Assembly (NCBI GenBank): GCA_031396695.1
Contig: JANNLG010000061.1
Span: 1 to 34,158, forward strand
From: VGRW01 sp031396695
GTDB lineage: Bacteria; Myxococcota_A; UBA9160; SZUA-336
Reading direction: 5' to 3'
DNA length: 34,158 nt
This document shows, piece after piece, positions 5,755-17,266 of this stretch (positions are counted from its first letter, which is position 1; each line of letters begins with the position of its first letter). The position numbers and the translations under genes were made by a program. The notes below the pieces were generated by a model. That model did not search any database and was not told the origin of the DNA. It saw nothing but the letters and a program-made list of their open reading frames with translations.

Positions 5755-8700
5755 CTAGAGACCGAGAGCCTCCATGGCGGCGTTGCCAATGCGCAGCAGC
5801 AGAGTGCGAGCCGGCGGACAGAGCTGGATGCCCGCTGCCAGATCGCCGTTGTTGCGAAGCTGCAGCTCGGCCGTCGCGGGCCAACACTCGAGCAGCTCGA
5901 GCAGGAGCTCGCGCAGATCGACCGCACCCGCGCTGACGAGCTTGGCCGCGGCCTGACCCAGCACCTGCTCGCGCCAGGCTTCGGGCTCGAGCACGCGCAG
6001 GAGCTCGGCGTCGAAGCTGCGCAGCGCGCGCTTCAAGCGCCTTCGCGCGCGTCGCCCGAAGTCCTCGCCGGAGTGACCGGAGTCGTCGGCGGGCTGACTC
6101 CAGATGCGGCGCAGGCTCGCGTCGGACAGCGACCAGGCGCTGCCCGCAATCGCGTCGACCTCGCGCTTGAGCGCGCCCTGCAGCTTCGGCGCGTCGGAAG
6201 GCTCTGCGGCGTTCGGCGTCGTGCCACCCGCTTCGGCGACAGCAAGCAACAGCTCGGTCGCCGCGGCGACGCTGACATCGGCGGGCGCGCTGCCGTCGGC
6301 GAGCAACGCCTGCGGTCGAGCGCTCGCCGAGCCCGCGGAGCCGAGGGCCTGCAGCACGGCCGAGCAGGTGGCGTGCGCGCGCTCTCGCTTCCAGTGATCG
6401 GCGATCCGCTCCAGCGAGCGCCACGAGCCGCGCCGAGCCGGATGGCGGGCGAGCAGATCGCGGTGCGCCGCGACGGATTCGCGGTGCGCCGCGGGGTCGA
6501 AGGCGGTGATGTCCGCCAGCGCCTCGCGCGCGCTGGAGCGCAGCGGGTTGCACTCGAGCGCCCGCCGGTAGCAGCGCTGCGCGCGCTCGATGTCCTCGAG
6601 TGGGCCGGCGTAGGCGCGGCCAATGGCCTCCCAGAGCTCGGACTCGACGCTGCGCTCCGGGTGCGCGACGTCGAGCGTGCGCTCCAGAAGCTTGACCGCC
6701 TGCCCCCAGTCCTCGAGTTGACCGAGCTGCGACGCGAGCAGGCGCGCGGCCGGGACGTGTCCCGGATCGCAGCCCAGCGTCTCGAACGCGCGGCGAGCCG
6801 CCGGTGCGTTGCGCCCGAGCGACAGATTGGCCTCGGCCGCAAGCCAGAGCATCGCGGCGCGCGCGCGCGGCGCCTTCACGCTCGCGATCGCGCGCTCGGC
6901 GAGCGCGAGAGTCGGCTCCGGCCCGTCGTCCGCGCGAGAGATCTCCAAGCGCGCGGTCCAGGCGTCGTCCGGCGCGGCCTCCGCATCGGTGATCGCTTCG
7001 AGCCGCGCGCGTGCGCGGCCGCGGTCGCCGGCGGCGAGTTCGAGCTGAGCCGCGCGCACGCGCAAGCGCGACGCGAACTCCGCGGGCGATCGCTCGCTCC
7101 ACGCGTCGAGCTGCAGCACCGCGCGCTCCGACTCGCCGAGCCGTTCCAGGAGATCGACGGCGCGCGCGCGCGACACCTCGTCCTCGGGTCGGATCGCGAG
7201 CACCTCTTCGAGCGCGGCCGCGGCGCGGTCCAGCTGCTGCAGGCCCTCGCAGGCCTGCGCGAGCTTGACCAGCCGGTCCGCGTGCTCCGTCGGCGCGAGA
7301 TCCGCGCGGCGCAACCGCGCATCGATCGCGTCGCGAGCCTTCTCGAACGCGCCGAGCCGGAGCGCCTGCGTCACCATCGCGTCGAGCGCTTCCGGATCGT
7401 CGGGCTCGTGCGAGAGCGCGAGCTCCAAGTAGCGATACGCCTCGGCGTTGCGCTGCTGCGCCAGCGCCGCGCGCGCAGCCGCGCGCGAGACCGCGCCGAG
7501 CCGGCCGGCCTCGGGTGTGCCGGGTAGAAGTGCGGTGGCCAAGCCCAGCGTGCGCTCGGCCTCGGACCACTCGCTGCGCGCCAGCGCGATCTCGCCCGCG
7601 CCGAGTAGCGCGGCGAGGTGCGAAGGGTCGCGCTTCAGCGCGGAGCGGAACAGCGCCGCGGCGCGAGTCTCGTCCTCGAGCCGATGGCGCGCGATTTCCG
7701 CCGCGCGGGTGTACCAGGTCGCGGCTTCGACCGCGCCCGCCTCGAGCTCGGCGATGGCGAGCACGTCCTCGAGCTCGCGCGCAGGCTCGCACAGCCGCGC
7801 GTGGAGCTCGACGCGCAGCGCGAGCGCCTCGAGCAGACGCGGCTCGCGCGAGAGCGCCCGGTCGCACGCCTCGCGCGCCCAGCGTGGATCGTCGAAGCGT
7901 TCGAGCACGTCGCGCGCGAGCGCCAGCCAGTTCGCCGCGGTCGCGAGATCGCCGATCCCGGTCAGAACCTTCTCGCGCTCGCGGAACGACTCGGCGAAGA
8001 GTCCGCGCGCGGCCAGCGCCGCCGCGTAGCGCTCGCGGTCGTCGGTGCGCAGCGGCTCACTCGATTCGACCGCGGCGAGCGCCTCGCAGGCGAGCTCGGC
8101 GTCGTGCAGCTCGTCCCACGCCACCCGTGCGAGGCGGCGCAGCAGCGCCGGCGACTCGCCCTGCGTGGCCGACTCGATCTCCTCGCGCAGCAGGTCGCGC
8201 ACGCGTTCCCAAGCCTGTGCGCGCTCGAATACGCGGCGCGCCTCGCGCACCATCGACTGCTGACCGCGCGCGAGCGCGAGCGCGCGCTCCGCGGCGTCGA
8301 TCGCCTCGGCTTCGCTGCCCGCGCGCGCGGCCGCGAGCTGCGCGAGCCGCAGCCAACGATCCGCGGCCTGCGCACCCTCGGGCTCGGCGGCGAGGAGCTC
8401 GCGCAGCGACGCGGCTTCCTCGGTGTGTCGATCCAGGTTCGCGCACAGCTCGGAGCGCAGATCGTGCGCGCCGTCGAGACGCGGGGAAAGTGCCAAAGCC
8501 TGCTCGACGTCGGCCAGCGCGGCGCGCGCGTCGGCGAGCGAGAGCCAGCGCAGCCGCGCGGCGTCGAGCCAGTGGTGCTCGCGTCCCGAGACGCCGGTCG
8601 CGGCGAGCTTCTCGAGCGCGTCGGCCCGGCGCGCCTCGTCGCCGGGTCGACGCAGCAGCTCGGACAGACCCGCCAGCGCGCCGACGTCGTTGGGCGTGCG

Positions 8701-11700
8701 CAGCAGCACGCGCTGCCAGGCCGCGATCGCCTGGTCGATCGAGCCGAGCGAGCGCCCGAGCAGCGTAGCGATCTCGCGCTCGAGCGTGGGTCGGTCGCCC
8801 TCGGGCGAGAGCGCGTGCACGCGTTCGGCGAGCGCACACCATTCGGCGTCGCGGCCGAGATCCTGGTACAGGCGCAGCAGTCCACGCATGCGCTCGAGCT
8901 GCGCGGGCCGAGCGGCGCCCGCATCCGAATCGATCAGCATGCGCATCTCCAGCGCGGCCTCTTCGCGGAGCTCGGGATGCGACGCGAGCAGCTCGATGCG
9001 CTCGCGCTGGTGGCGTGCGCGCTCGTCGGGCGCGGCCTCCGGATGACCGGCGAGCAGGCGCAGCAGGTCGACGCGCTCGCTGGCGCGGCCGAGCCGCGCC
9101 AGCAGCTCGCTCTGCGCGCGCAACCAGGTGAGCTGCGGCTTGCGCTTGCCGGACAGCGCGCGCGCGTAGCACGCGCTCGCCTCGGCGAGCTGTCCGCACT
9201 CGACCAGCACCTCGCCCTCGGCGGCCTCGAGTTCCGCCTGCTCGGCCGCATCCTGCGTCAGCGCTTGCAGCGCGCGCAAAGCCTCGAGACGGCCGTTCGG
9301 CGAGCCGGCGCTGCGCTCGAGCGCGAGCCAGCGCGACGCGCCCTCGCGCGCGAGCGGCGCGAGCGCGTTGAGCTTGCGCAGCCAGAGCAGCTCGCTCGCG
9401 GCGTCGCCGCGGCGCGCTGCGACGCTCGCCGCTTCGCTCGCGATGCGCTGCCGCGGCTCGCCGGTCTCGAGCGGAAAGCGCGCCGCCAAGAGCTCCGCGA
9501 GCCGCGCGTCGTCGTGCGCGCTGCGCGCGTGGGACTCGAGCGCCTCGAGCACTTCGCGATCGCGCGGGGCGAACGCCAGCACGCGACATAGAATGGTGTA
9601 GGCCGTGCCAGCTTCGCCCGCGCCCGCGAGCGCGAGGCCGAGCCGGCGCATCAGCTCGGGGCGCAGCGTGCCCTCGAGACCGGCGGAGACGAGCGGCCGC
9701 AGCAGCGCGAGCTCGCGGTCCGCGTCACCGAGCGTGCGTGCGGCCGCGAGTCCGTGCTCGCGCAGGCCTGCGTCGTGGGCGAGCTCCCGCTCGACCAGCG
9801 CGAGCGCCAGGTCGGGTCGGGCCATCGGTCCCTCGTACATGCGCAGCAGCTCGCGCGCGAGCAGCGTGCGCTGCGCGCTCGAGCCTCGTGTGCGCGTCGC
9901 GAGCGCGCGCTCGATCGCCTGCGCCAGCGGCTTCAGCGCGCCGAGCTCGCGGAGAAGTGGCACGCGCGCCGCGATCAGCTCGGAATCCTCCGCGAAATCC
10001 GCGAGCAGGCGGTCGATCACCGCGAGCCGCGCCTCGGGCGCCTCGCCGGCGTTCTCGAGCGCGCGCAGCCAGCGCCGCAACCAGCGGGTGCGGTCCGTGG
10101 AGTCGCTCGCGCGCACGCGCTCGGTGCAGAGCTGGACCTGACCGCTCGCGTTGCCGGCCGCGCCGAGCGCGCGGAACAAGAGCTCATCGAGCGCAGGATC
10201 GAACGCGCCGGCACGCGAGCGCGCGTCGACGATCGTCTCGACCGCCAGGCTCGCTTCGTTCGCGTCGAGCTGGAGCTGCGCGAGCCGCAGGCTCAGCGGG
10301 CTGCGCTCGTTCGGCCGGAGTTCGCGCTGCGCGAGGCGCTCCGAGAGCAGGCGGCGCAGTTCGCTGCCGCGCTGCGCGGCCTCGTACACGTTCGCGAGCT
10401 GATCGAAGGCGTCGGCGTCGGTCGGGTCGAGCTCGAGCAGGCGCGCGAGCGTCTCCTCGGCGCGATTCGTTCCGCTCGAGGCTTCCGCAGCCGCGGAAGA
10501 GAGACGCGCGAGTTGCAGGAGCGTGTTGCGACGCTCTGCGGTGTCGGAGGTCGCCTCGGCCAGCCGCGCCAGCGCCTCCGTCTGCTTCGCGGTGTCGCCG
10601 GCCGCGGCGCACAGGCTCGCCACCAGGCGCAGCTCGTCGGGGCCGAGTCGCATGTCCGTTTGCGCACGTTCCAGGTCGGCGAGCGCGCGTGCGGGCTCGT
10701 GCAGCTTCTCGGCGAACAGGCGCGCGCGCTCGATCAGGAGCGCGCCGCGCAGCGCCGGATCGGACGTCGCTTGGATCAGCTCGTCCACGAAGGAGCGCTG
10801 CTCCTCGCCCGAGCCGTGTGCGCGCAGGAGTCCGAGCAGCCCCGCGCGCACGACCTCGGCCGAGCTCGTCGGAGCATCGCGCAGCGCGCGCTGCAGGCAC
10901 GCGATCGCCTCGTTCGGGCGGCCGTCCTGCTCCTTCAGCGCGGCCAGCCGCAGGCGCAGGTCCGTGAGCTCCGGTTCGCCGACGTGCGACTCGCGCATCT
11001 CGAGCCAGGTCTCGAGCTCCGTGCGAGCGCCGGACGCGTCGAGCGCGCGCGCGAACGAGTGCTCGAGTCGGCCGTCGCGCGTCGGATCAGCGAACTCGCG
11101 CAGCGCCGCGACGGCATCGGCCGGACGGTGCAGGCCCTCGAGCAGAAGTCCGGCCTGCCGGTGCGCGAGCTCGCGCCGCCGCGCGGGATCGCGCTCGCGC
11201 GTGAGTCGGCGCGCGAGCACCTCGCACAGCTCCTCGATGCGATCCTGCTCCGCGAGCAGACTCTCGAGCAGGTCGCCCGCGGCGGCGGAGTCAGGCTCGC
11301 GTTCGAAGGCGGGCTGCAGCACGCTGCTCGCCTCGCGCAGGTTGCCGAGCTCGGCGAGCGCGCGCGCGAGCTCGAGTGCGAGCTCGAGCGGCGCCGCGTC
11401 ACCCGAGGCGGTGAGCGCGGCGCGCAGCTGCTCGACCAACTCGGGCAGATTTCCGGTGCGGCGGTACAGCTCGGCGAGTCGCGTGCGCAGCGGACCGTCA
11501 TCGGGCGCGCTCTCGAGCGCGCGCCGGTACCAGTGCGCGGCCGCGTCGAGCGCTTCGACCTCGGGACGTCCGATCGCGAGCTGAGCCAGCCGCACGCAGA
11601 CCAGCGCGTGCCCGCGCGGGTTCTGCTGCAGCAGCGCTTCGAGATCTTCGAGCAGACGAGTCTCCGCGGGCGCGTCGCCTGCGCCACGCGCGAGCTCGGC

Positions 11701-13512
11701 CGCGAAGCCGAGCGAGGCCGGGCCCGGATCGAGCTCGGCCCAGCGCGCCACGGACGCGCGCGCGCCCGGCAGATCTCCGAGCTCGAGCGCGGCGCGCGCC
11801 TGCTCCTCGAGCAGCTCCGCGGCGCGAGCGGCGGGCGGCTCGAGCGCGAGCTCCCGCGCGCAAGCCTCGAGCAGGGCCCCGGGCTCGCGCGTGTTCGTCG
11901 CGAGCGTGCGCAAGCCGGCGAGCGCGGGCGCGCAGCTCGGGTCGGATTCGAGCGCGGCTTCGAAATCCCGCCGCGCCTGGTTGGCGTCGTCGAGCCGTTC
12001 CAGGCGCAGGCTCGCGAGCTCGCAGCATAGCTTGGCTCGCGCCGCGCCGGCGGGCGCGAGCTTCGCGAGCTGGGCGAGGAAGGTCGCGAGCTCCGCGAAG
12101 CGTTCGCTCTTGCGCAGCAGCTCGCGCAGCTGAAGGCCCGCGTTCGTTTGGCCGGGCACCTGCTCGAGCGCGCGTCGATAGGCGGCTTCGGCGCTGCTGC
12201 TGTCTGCGAGCGCGACCAGATGCAGGTCTCCGAGCTCGACCATCAGGTCGGCGGCGGCCTCGTTGCTCTCGGCGGCCGTCGCGCGGCGCTCGAGCACTTC
12301 AGCGCACTCACCGTGCCGACCGAGCCGCGCGAGACAGCGCTCCAGGATCGCGAGCGCCTCGGCATCGTACGGATCGCGCGAGAGCAGCTTCTCGAGCCAC
12401 TCGATCGCGCGCTCGGGCCGACCCTCGCGTTCGTGCAGCACCGCGACCTCGAGTAGGCGCATGGGCGAGCTGCCCTCGGCGACCACGAGCAGCTCGAGCG
12501 CCTCGAGCACGCGCGCGGAATTGCCCGTGCGGCGGTACACGCGCAAGCGCAGCTTCTGCACCGACACGTCGTCGGGCGCGATCTGGTTGGCGTTCTCGCA
12601 CCAGTACTCGGCGGCCGCGACGTCGCCGGCCTCGTCGAGCTGCAGCGTGGCGGCCTCGGTGGCGAGGCGCAGACGCTCGACCGGGTCCTGCACGAGCTTC
12701 CAAAGGCCGCGCTGCAACTCGCCGACGCGTGCGATCTGACCCGCGCCGCGTTCGAGTGCGATCAGCTGCTCCAGCGGCCCGCGTCGCTCGGGGAACGTGC
12801 GCACGAGCTCCTCGACGAGTGTGCGCGAGCGAGCGCTCGCGCTCGGCGGCAAAAGACGCGTGAGCCGTTCCAGAACCTCGGCGCGCGCCGGACCGCTCGC
12901 AGTCGCAAGGCGCCGCTCGCAAAGCGCGATGGCCTCGTCCGCGTTGCCGCTGCTCTCGGCCAGCGCGCCAGCGGCGGCGAGCGCGCTGTCGCAGGCGGGA
13001 TCGAGCTCGAGCGCAGAGGCGAAACGGGCCCGCGCTTCTGCGGCATCCCCGACGCTGCGCCACAGCTCGCCGATCTCCGTGAGCAGCCGCGCGCGCGGCT
13101 TCGCTGCGAGCGGCAGCGCTTCCTCGAGCTCGGCCAGTTGCAGCGCGCTCGTGAACTCGCCCGCGTTCGCGAGTAGCTTGCGCAGCGCCGACAGCGCGAC
13201 CGCGTTCTGCGGCTGCAAGCGTACGATCTCTTCGTAGCGCGCGCGCGCCTTCGCCAGGTCACCGACGCGCTCGGCCAGCACGCTCGCGAGCCGGCCGAGC
13301 AGTTCGACGCGGTCGGAGCCGGTCGCGGGCAGAGCGCCGAGCCGGCACTCGTACACGTTCGCGAGCTCGCGCCAGTTGCCTTCGAGGAACATGTGCTCCT
13401 CGAGCGCGCGAAATGCCCGGAGGTCCGTCGGGTCGGTGGTGAAGGTCTGCAGCAGGCGCTGGATGCGCGCCTGCTGGTCCGCGGTCGCCGGTTGGGTAGC
13501 TCGCGTCTGCAC
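5755..13512 (-). CDS. Giant TPR-repeat protein (2585 residues), function unknown
   Basis: The only minus-strand gene, with a GTG start at 13512 and TAG at 5755-5757. It consists almost entirely of tandem tetratricopeptide-like helical pairs, for example segments with ARARYEEIVRLQPQNAVAL, ARARFASALELDPACDSAL and ARRDFEAALESDPSCAPAL, where Leu/Ala heptads and the D/E-P turn recur about every 35 residues. I see no signal peptide, membrane helix or enzymatic motif, so a cytoplasmic scaffold is the simplest reading. The last 130 or so residues, after SLSDASLRRIW, depart from the repeat pattern, and the end (LLECWPATAELQLRNNGDL and beyond) may be a distinct cap. Similar very long TPR proteins are known in myxobacteria and relatives, usually uncharacterised. 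It is divergent from ntrY across a 134-base gap. The first internal Met lies about 50 residues in, so the exact start is uncertain. Confidence 0.88.
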   Translation of the reverse strand: MQTRATQPATADQQARIQRLLQTFTTDPTDLRAFRALEEHMFLEGNWRELANVYECRLGALPATGSDRVELLGRLASVLAERVGDLAKARARYEEIVRLQPQNAVALSALRKLLANAGEFTSALQLAELEEALPLAAKPRARLLTEIGELWRSVGDAAEARARFASALELDPACDSALAAAGALAESSGNADEAIALCERRLATASGPARAEVLERLTRLLPPSASARSRTLVEELVRTFPERRGPLEQLIALERGAGQIARVGELQRGLWKLVQDPVERLRLATEAATLQLDEAGDVAAAEYWCENANQIAPDDVSVQKLRLRVYRRTGNSARVLEALELLVVAEGSSPMRLLEVAVLHEREGRPERAIEWLEKLLSRDPYDAEALAILERCLARLGRHGECAEVLERRATAAESNEAAADLMVELGDLHLVALADSSSAEAAYRRALEQVPGQTNAGLQLRELLRKSERFAELATFLAQLAKLAPAGAARAKLCCELASLRLERLDDANQARRDFEAALESDPSCAPALAGLRTLATNTREPGALLEACARELALEPPAARAAELLEEQARAALELGDLPGARASVARWAELDPGPASLGFAAELARGAGDAPAETRLLEDLEALLQQNPRGHALVCVRLAQLAIGRPEVEALDAAAHWYRRALESAPDDGPLRTRLAELYRRTGNLPELVEQLRAALTASGDAAPLELALELARALAELGNLREASSVLQPAFEREPDSAAAGDLLESLLAEQDRIEELCEVLARRLTRERDPARRRELAHRQAGLLLEGLHRPADAVAALREFADPTRDGRLEHSFARALDASGARTELETWLEMRESHVGEPELTDLRLRLAALKEQDGRPNEAIACLQRALRDAPTSSAEVVRAGLLGLLRAHGSGEEQRSFVDELIQATSDPALRGALLIERARLFAEKLHEPARALADLERAQTDMRLGPDELRLVASLCAAAGDTAKQTEALARLAEATSDTAERRNTLLQLARLSSAAAEASSGTNRAEETLARLLELDPTDADAFDQLANVYEAAQRGSELRRLLSERLAQRELRPNERSPLSLRLAQLQLDANEASLAVETIVDARSRAGAFDPALDELLFRALGAAGNASGQVQLCTERVRASDSTDRTRWLRRWLRALENAGEAPEARLAVIDRLLADFAEDSELIAARVPLLRELGALKPLAQAIERALATRTRGSSAQRTLLARELLRMYEGPMARPDLALALVERELAHDAGLREHGLAAARTLGDADRELALLRPLVSAGLEGTLRPELMRRLGLALAGAGEAGTAYTILCRVLAFAPRDREVLEALESHARSAHDDARLAELLAARFPLETGEPRQRIASEAASVAARRGDAASELLWLRKLNALAPLAREGASRWLALERSAGSPNGRLEALRALQALTQDAAEQAELEAAEGEVLVECGQLAEASACYARALSGKRKPQLTWLRAQSELLARLGRASERVDLLRLLAGHPEAAPDERARHQRERIELLASHPELREEAALEMRMLIDSDAGAARPAQLERMRGLLRLYQDLGRDAEWCALAERVHALSPEGDRPTLEREIATLLGRSLGSIDQAIAAWQRVLLRTPNDVGALAGLSELLRRPGDEARRADALEKLAATGVSGREHHWLDAARLRWLSLADARAALADVEQALALSPRLDGAHDLRSELCANLDRHTEEAASLRELLAAEPEGAQAADRWLRLAQLAAARAGSEAEAIDAAERALALARGQQSMVREARRVFERAQAWERVRDLLREEIESATQGESPALLRRLARVAWDELHDAELACEALAAVESSEPLRTDDRERYAAALAARGLFAESFREREKVLTGIGDLATAANWLALARDVLERFDDPRWAREACDRALSREPRLLEALALRVELHARLCEPARELEDVLAIAELEAGAVEAATWYTRAAEIARHRLEDETRAAALFRSALKRDPSHLAALLGAGEIALARSEWSEAERTLGLATALLPGTPEAGRLGAVSRAAARAALAQQRNAEAYRYLELALSHEPDDPEALDAMVTQALRLGAFEKARDAIDARLRRADLAPTEHADRLVKLAQACEGLQQLDRAAAALEEVLAIRPEDEVSRARAVDLLERLGESERAVLQLDAWSERSPAEFASRLRVRAAQLELAAGDRGRARARLEAITDAEAAPDDAWTARLEISRADDGPEPTLALAERAIASVKAPRARAAMLWLAAEANLSLGRNAPAARRAFETLGCDPGHVPAARLLASQLGQLEDWGQAVKLLERTLDVAHPERSVESELWEAIGRAYAGPLEDIERAQRCYRRALECNPLRSSAREALADITAFDPAAHRESVAAHRDLLARHPARRGSWRSLERIADHWKRERAHATCSAVLQALGSAGSASARPQALLADGSAPADVSVAAATELLLAVAEAGGTTPNAAEPSDAPKLQGALKREVDAIAGSAWSLSDASLRRIWSQPADDSGHSGEDFGRRARRRLKRALRSFDAELLRVLEPEAWREQVLGQAAAKLVSAGAVDLRELLLELLECWPATAELQLRNNGDLAAGIQLCPPARTLLLRIGNAAMEALGL

Positions 13513-13552
13513 GTCCGGCTGATCGGAAGGCAGGCAGCGCCGCTTGACGCCC

Positions 13553-13599
13553 GCTTACGGCCAAATCAGCGCTTTTTCGTGGGCTTACGACGAAACCAT
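13553..13599. promoter_or_regulatory. Two direct repeats 30 bp apart in the divergent TPR/ntrY intergenic region
   Basis: GCTTACG occurs at 13553-13559 and again at 13583-13589, exactly 30 bp apart (about three helical turns). The similarity extends to a 16-base unit of the form GCTTACG-R-C-S-AAA-Y-CA, with 13 of 16 positions identical. It sits in the 134-base gap between the divergent giant TPR gene and ntrY, so a protein bound here could control both. I found no convincing -35/-10 pair in this gap. A further small dyad, CGGCT-TG-AGCCG, lies at 13610-13621. Confidence 0.45.
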
Positions 13600-13646
13600 G
13601 CATGCCCGTCGGCTTGAGCCGGACGGCCGGGCTGCGTTAGCGTTGC

Positions 13647-15889
13647 ATGGACTTGAACGAGCCACGCAAAGGGCCGGCGAACCACGGCGGCGAGCGTCGC
13701 GGGCTGCCTGCGGTCGAACGCCGGCGGCGGCGGCGCGACTGGCGCCTGGCGGCGGTCGCGTTCGTGGTGATCGCGGCGCTCCTGGCGGTCGAGCAAGAGC
13801 TGCTCTCGCGCTCGCGCACGCTGCCGATCGGCAGCGACACGATGCTGCTCGCGCTGGTGCACGTCAGCGTCATCCTGATCGGGCTCCTGGTCTTCCTGCT
13901 CGCGCGCAACGCGGTGAAGTTGTTCGTCGACCGGCGCAAGGGGCGCTTCGGCTCGCGGCTGAACGCTCGCTTCGTGATCTCGTTCGTGTTCGCGACCGCG
14001 CTGTCGTCGTCGGCCTTGTTCGTGCTCTCTGCGCTACTCGTGTCGCGCGCCGTCAACGTCTGGTTCGAGCTCGAGCTGTCCGAGAGCCTGGGCCAGTCGG
14101 TCGAGGTGGCCGACGCCTACTACGCCGAGGCGGAGGCGTCGTCGCTCGTCTTCGCGCGTCGCATCGCGAGCCGGCTCGGCGAGCGCGACCTGCTGCGGCC
14201 CGGCGAGCTCGAGGCGCTGCGCAGGTACGTCTCGGAGAAGCGCGCCGAGTACGACCTGGGCGTGGTCGAAGTGTTCAACTCCGAGCTCGTCGAGCTCGCC
14301 ACGGCGACGCACCCCGAAGTCGCCGTAGTGGCCTTCGAATCGCCGAGCTCCGCGCTGATCCGCGCGGGGCTCGCGGGCGAGGAGCGCAGCGTCGTCGAGG
14401 GCGCAGGTCCGGGCGAGCTGGTGCGCGCGGTGGTGCCTGTGCGCCGGCCCGGCGCCGCCAACGAGATCGTAGGCGTGGTGGTGGTGAACCGCTTCCTGCC
14501 GCGCGCGATCGGCACGCGTGTCGCCGCGATCCGCGAGGCGATGGCCGCCTACGAACGGCTGCAGCCGAACAAAGGCACGTTCGAGGGCAGCATGCTGATG
14601 CTGCTCGCGATGATCACGCTCTCGAGCGTCTTGTTCTCGTCCTGGATCGGCTTCCGGCTCGCGAAGCAGGTCACCGAGCCGATCGAGCGTCTGGCGTTCG
14701 CGACCGCGGAGGTCGGCGCCGGAAATCTCGACGTGCGCGTGGAGCAGGGCGGGCGCGACGAGATCGCGCAGCTCGTCGGCGGCTTCAACCGCATGGCGAC
14801 GGATCTGTCGCGCAACCGCGAGGACCTGGAGCGCCGGCGCGCGCAGATGGAGATCATCCTGCGCGCCGTCGGCGCGGGCGTGATCTCGCTCGACGCCGAC
14901 TTCGTGGTGCGCACCATCAATCCGCCGGCGCTGCGTCTGCTCGGCGCGGCGCCCGGCGAATGGGTGGGCAAGAAGCTCGGCGAGATGCTGGGCGGCAACG
15001 CGCTACAGACGCTGCCGTCGCTGCTGCATCGCCTGGCGTCGGGACCGCACGAGACGCTGCGCCGTCAGATGCCGGTCGCCGTCGAGGGCGAGGTGCGAAC
15101 GCTGAACTGGACGCTCTCGCGCATGCACGACGCGAGCGGCTCGGCCGCCGGCTTCGTGGTGGTGGTCGACGACGTGACGGAGATCATGCGCGTGCAGCGC
15201 ATGGCGGCCTGGCGAGAGATGGCGCGCCGTATCGCGCACGAGATCAAGAACCCGCTGACGCCGATCCAGCTCTCGGCGCAGCGCCTGCGCCGCAAGCTGA
15301 TGCCGGCGCTGTCCGATCCCGAATCCGCAGCGCTCCTGCGCGAGAGCACCGACGCGATCACCGCCGAAGTCGAGGCGATGAAGCACCTGCTCGCCGAGTT
15401 CTCCAGCTTCGCGCGACTGCCCGCCACCGACCCGGTGCCGACCGACCTGAACAAGCTGGTGGCCGAAGTCGTGGAGCTGTACCGCGGCAACACCACGATC
15501 GAGTTCACGACCGAGCTCGACGCGGGCCTGCCGATGCTGGACCTGGACCGGCAGCAGATCCGGCGCGTGATCCTGAACCTGATCGACAACGCGGTGGCCG
15601 CGATCGACGCGGCCGACGCCGGTCCGCGTGAGATCTGCGTCTCGACCCGGCTCGACGCCTCGGTCGGCACCATCCACCTGCAGGTGGCCGACACCGGAGC
15701 CGGTATTCGCGCCGAAGATCGAGCTCGGCTGTTCGAGCCCGGCTTCTCGACCAAGCGCGCGGGTTCGGGACTGGGGCTCGCGATCGTCTCGCGCATCGTC
15801 TCCGACCACTCCGGCTACGTGCGCGTGGCGGCGAACCGCCCGCGCGGCAGCCGCTTCATCGTCGAGCTGCCCGTTCGCGCGGAGGCCCC

Positions 15890-15905
<16 letters not shown>
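13647..15905 (+). CDS. ntrY: NtrY-like membrane sensor histidine kinase
   Basis: A 752-residue NtrY-type sensor. After a basic cytoplasmic N-terminus come TM1 (about 34-53), TM2 (about 66-90) and TM3 (about 106-136), then a periplasmic region (about 137-312), TM4 (about 313-335) and a HAMP domain (ending about 395). A PAS-like domain (about 405-500), HisKA with phospho-acceptor His531 in RRIAHEIKNPLTPIQ, and an HATPase domain follow. The HATPase shows the N box NLIDNAVAAID, the G1 box DTGAGI and the G2 box GSGLGLAIVSRIV. The four-helix layout and length match the NtrY family, which pairs with NtrX. The signal sensed is unknown. The ATG at 13647 has no clear Shine-Dalgarno. The gene overlaps ntrX by 16 bases. 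Confidence 0.9.

Positions 15906-17255
<1,350 letters not shown>

Positions 17256-17266
<11 letters not shown>

Noticed and set aside
4828..7527. Long + strand open frame (about 899 codons) through lpxC and the end of the giant TPR gene
   Set aside because: It runs out of frame through lpxC and antisense to the TPR gene, has an Arg/Ala-rich composition typical of GC-rich shadow frames, and shows no family motif.
5714..7867. 717-codon minus-strand frame overlapping the TPR gene's C-terminus, considered as a sign of frameshift
   Set aside because: The main frame stays open with TPR sequence throughout this interval. The alternative frame is Arg/Ala-rich with no repeats, so no frameshift is needed.
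9754..12030. 758-codon + strand open frame inside the giant TPR gene
   Set aside because: Antisense shadow of a repetitive GC-rich gene; the minus-strand frame has clear TPR periodicity across the whole length.
13544..13549. TTGACG, a -35-like hexamer upstream of ntrY
   Set aside because: No -10-like hexamer at suitable spacing downstream, so no promoter call was made.
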